Assembly: GCA_024280535.1 (NCBI GenBank)
Contig: JAJRPY010000146.1
Coordinates: 1-7,819 of the forward strand
Direction of reading: 5' to 3'
DNA length: 7,819 nucleotides
Source of the DNA: Gammaproteobacteria bacterium
GTDB lineage: Bacteria; Pseudomonadota; Gammaproteobacteria; PS1; Pseudothioglobaceae
Part shown: positions 6,422 through 7,819 of the stretch, one piece after another
How positions within the stretch are numbered: the stretch's first letter is position 1
How the letters are laid out: each line of letters starts with the position of its first letter
Notes under the pieces: generated by a model
Databases searched by the model: none
What the model saw: the letters and a program-made list of their open reading frames with translations, nothing else
Told to the model about the DNA's origin: nothing
Position numbers and translations under genes: made by a program

Positions 6422-7504
6422 TTATTCAATAGTGATACTTGGGAAGGCGCTCACTGCGCGGTCTTGCTGGGTTAATTTGGCACTGACTTTTCGGGCAATT
6501 TCTTTATAAATTTCAGCCACTCGACCATTAGGATTTTTGGCCACTGTTGGGGTGCCTTCGTCAACATCGGTTCTAATGTCTATTTCTAGCGGTAGGGCGC
6601 CTAGGAAATTAACGTCTGCTTCTGTTGCCATCATTTCGCCCCCACCGGTGCCAAAAATTGCTTCTTCGTGACCACATTTGGAGCAAATATGCAGCGACAT
6701 ATTTTCAATAATACCCAAAATAGGAATATTAACTTTTTCAAACATTTTTAAGCCTTTTCTGGCATCAAGTAAGGCAATATCTTGTGGCGTGGTTACAATC
6801 ACCGAGCCACTGACAGGAATTTTTTGTGATAAGGTTAATTGGGTGTCGCCTGTGCCTGGTGGCAGGTCGATAATCATATAATCAACGCCACGCCAAAGCG
6901 TATCGCGCAACATTTGCTCTAAAGCTTGCGTGACCATAGGGCCACGCCAAATCATTGGATTATCCTCATCAACTAAATAGCCAATAGACATACTTTGCAT
7001 GCCGTGACCCAAAATAGGCAATAATTTTCCTTCGGCAGAGGTATCGGGTTTGAGTTTGCTAACACCGAGCATTCTGGGCTGTGATGGGCCGTAAATATCG
7101 GCATCTAAAATTGCCACTTTTGCGCCTTCTGCTTGAAGTGCTAGGGCTAGGTTGACTGATGTGGTTGATTTGCCAACGCCGCCTTTGCCCGAGGCCACGG
7201 CAATAATATTTTTTACTTCAGATAAAATTGCCACGCCTTTTTGAGTGGAATATTTAATGATTTTTGTGTCAATCGTCACTTCAACATTGTTAATCTCTTG
7301 AGCGGCCAGTGTGTCTGTAATCTGTTGGCTCAATTCGTGATGATAGCCTTTTGCAGGGTAATTCAGCTCAATTGTAATCTTAACCTTGTCACCCTCAAAC
7401 TCGATAGTATTAATTGAATTTGAAGAAACAATGTCTTGTTCGGTGTATTTATCAACCACATTGGTTAGGATGTTGTTAATATTGTCAATCGTTAAATCTG
7501 CCAT
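6422..7504 (-). CDS. apbC: Iron-sulfur cluster carrier ATPase ApbC/Mrp
   Basis: Cytoplasmic P-loop ATPase of the Mrp/NBP35 family that binds and transfers a [4Fe-4S] cluster to apoproteins. The protein is 360 residues, usual for the long form. Residues 1 to about 85 form a MIP18/DUF59-like N-terminal domain, although its sequence is divergent and lacks a clear Cys motif. The deviant Walker A motif GKGGVGKST is at 106-114 ([20 protein letters not shown]). [14 protein letters not shown] follows at 134-147, and [17 protein letters not shown] near 209-225 is the Walker B-like/switch region. The cluster-binding CxxC is Cys274 and Cys277 in ICSKCGHEE. The start is ATG at 7504 with an AGG about 9 bases upstream. 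It is divergent from metG, as mrp is in E. coli, and followed by the unknown gene at 5958-6380. Confidence 0.95.
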   Translation of the reverse strand: MADLTIDNINNILTNVVDKYTEQDIVSSNSINTIEFEGDKVKITIELNYPAKGYHHELSQQITDTLAAQEINNVEVTIDTKIIKYSTQKGVAILSEVKNIIAVASGKGGVGKSTTSVNLALALQAEGAKVAILDADIYGPSQPRMLGVSKLKPDTSAEGKLLPILGHGMQSMSIGYLVDEDNPMIWRGPMVTQALEQMLRDTLWRGVDYMIIDLPPGTGDTQLTLSQKIPVSGSVIVTTPQDIALLDARKGLKMFEKVNIPILGIIENMSLHICSKCGHEEAIFGTGGGEMMATEADVNFLGALPLEIDIRTDVDEGTPTVAKNPNGRVAEIYKEIARKVSAKLTQQDRAVSAFPSITIE

Positions 7505-7537
7505 ATTCTTGCGCCTGTATTTCAGTAAAATGATACT

Positions 7538-7564
7538 ATTTTATCGTATAACGATATCAGTCAA
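7538..7564 (-). promoter_or_regulatory. Possible apbC promoter with an inverted repeat in the spacer
   Basis: On the - strand a -35-like TTGACT (complement of 7559-7564) and a -10-like TAAAAT (complement of 7538-7543) are 15 bases apart, which is short for a sigma-70 promoter. A 6-base perfect inverted repeat, TATCGT-ATA-ACGATA at 7542-7556, lies between and partly over them and could be an operator. It may equally be chance in AT-rich DNA. The whole apbC-metG spacer is only 85 bases (7505-7589), so both promoters must lie here or inside the genes. Confidence 0.25.
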
Positions 7565-7589
7565 CCTTAATATTAATAAGCCTATCCTT

Positions 7590-7819
7590 ATGAACCCAAG
7601 AAAAATTTTAGTTACCTCCGCACTGCCTTATGCCAATGGTGAAATTCACCTAGGTCACCTGTTAGAATACATTCAAACTGATATTTGGGTGCGTTTCCAA
7701 AAAATGATGGGCAATGAATGTCATTATGTTTGTGCTGATGATGCGCATGGCACACCGATTATGCTTAAAGCCACGGAATTAGGCATCAGTCCAGAGGCGT
7801 TAATTAATGCTGTGAGCGA
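7590..7819 (+). CDS. metG: Methionyl-tRNA synthetase, N-terminal fragment (3' end outside window)
   Basis: Class I aminoacyl-tRNA synthetase that charges tRNA-Met. The first 76 codons are visible and match the N-terminus of E. coli Met[23 protein letters not shown] contains the ATP-binding HIGH-type motif as HLGH (residues 22-25), followed by the strand [15 protein letters not shown] that lines the active site. The KMSKS motif, zinc region and C-terminal dimerisation domain lie beyond the right edge. The start is ATG at 7590, close to the family start; no clear ribosome binding site is seen in the AT-rich leader. It is divergent from apbC with an 85-base spacer, the same arrangement as mrp/metG in E. 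coli. The visible part is intact. Confidence 0.95.
   Translation, partial: MNPRKILVTSALPYANGEIHLGHLLEYIQTDIWVRFQKMMGNECHYVCADDAHGTPIMLKATELGISPEALINAVS

Noticed and set aside
6678..6881. 67-codon frame on the + strand opposite apbC
   Set aside because: It is antisense to the conserved P-loop ATPase core and has no start signal or family resemblance.

Overview
This window is a compact, moderately AT-rich stretch of a gammaproteobacterial chromosome. The gene order iscR-iscS-iscU-iscA-hscB-...-hscA-fdx, the almost residue-for-residue match of IscS, IscU, IscA and Fdx to the Escherichia coli proteins, and the divergent apbC(mrp)/metG pair all point to Gammaproteobacteria. The composition and short intergenic gaps would suit the sulfur-oxidising SUP05/Thioglobus/Bathymodiolus-symbiont group, but that placement is inference from gene style and not from a database match.

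Layout: positions 1-117 hold the 3' end of iscR, the Fe-S-sensing repressor. The housekeeping iron-sulfur cluster (ISC) operon follows on the + strand: iscS (cysteine desulfurase), iscU (scaffold), iscA (A-type carrier), hscB (J-domain co-chaperone), hscA (dedicated Hsp70) and fdx (2Fe-2S ferredoxin). Between hscB and hscA, where the two chaperone genes are normally adjacent, sit two extra genes. The first (2652-3140) encodes a lysine-rich protein built from about four degenerate 20-residue repeats. The second (3143-3757, TTG start) encodes a P-loop kinase-like protein resembling the zeta-toxin family. They are joined to their neighbours by a 4-base overlap, a 2-base gap and a 1-base gap, so they read as part of the same transcript. 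This possible toxin-antitoxin-like module inside an essential operon is the main unusual feature of the window.

On the - strand, a two-gene unit converges on fdx: apbC/mrp (a P-loop ATPase that carries Fe-S clusters), followed by a 140-residue protein I cannot name, whose stop codon overlaps that of fdx. An 85-base divergent spacer with a small inverted repeat separates apbC from metG, whose first 76 codons run off the right edge.

Functionally, IscS supplies sulfur and IscU assembles the cluster with electrons from Fdx. HscB/HscA then release the cluster from IscU through its LPPVK motif, and IscA and ApbC are carriers that can pass clusters to target proteins. IscR would adjust the operon to demand, although its promoter lies outside the window. 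No RNA gene, CRISPR array, insertion sequence or convincing terminator was seen, and no gene-free stretch exceeds 85 bases.
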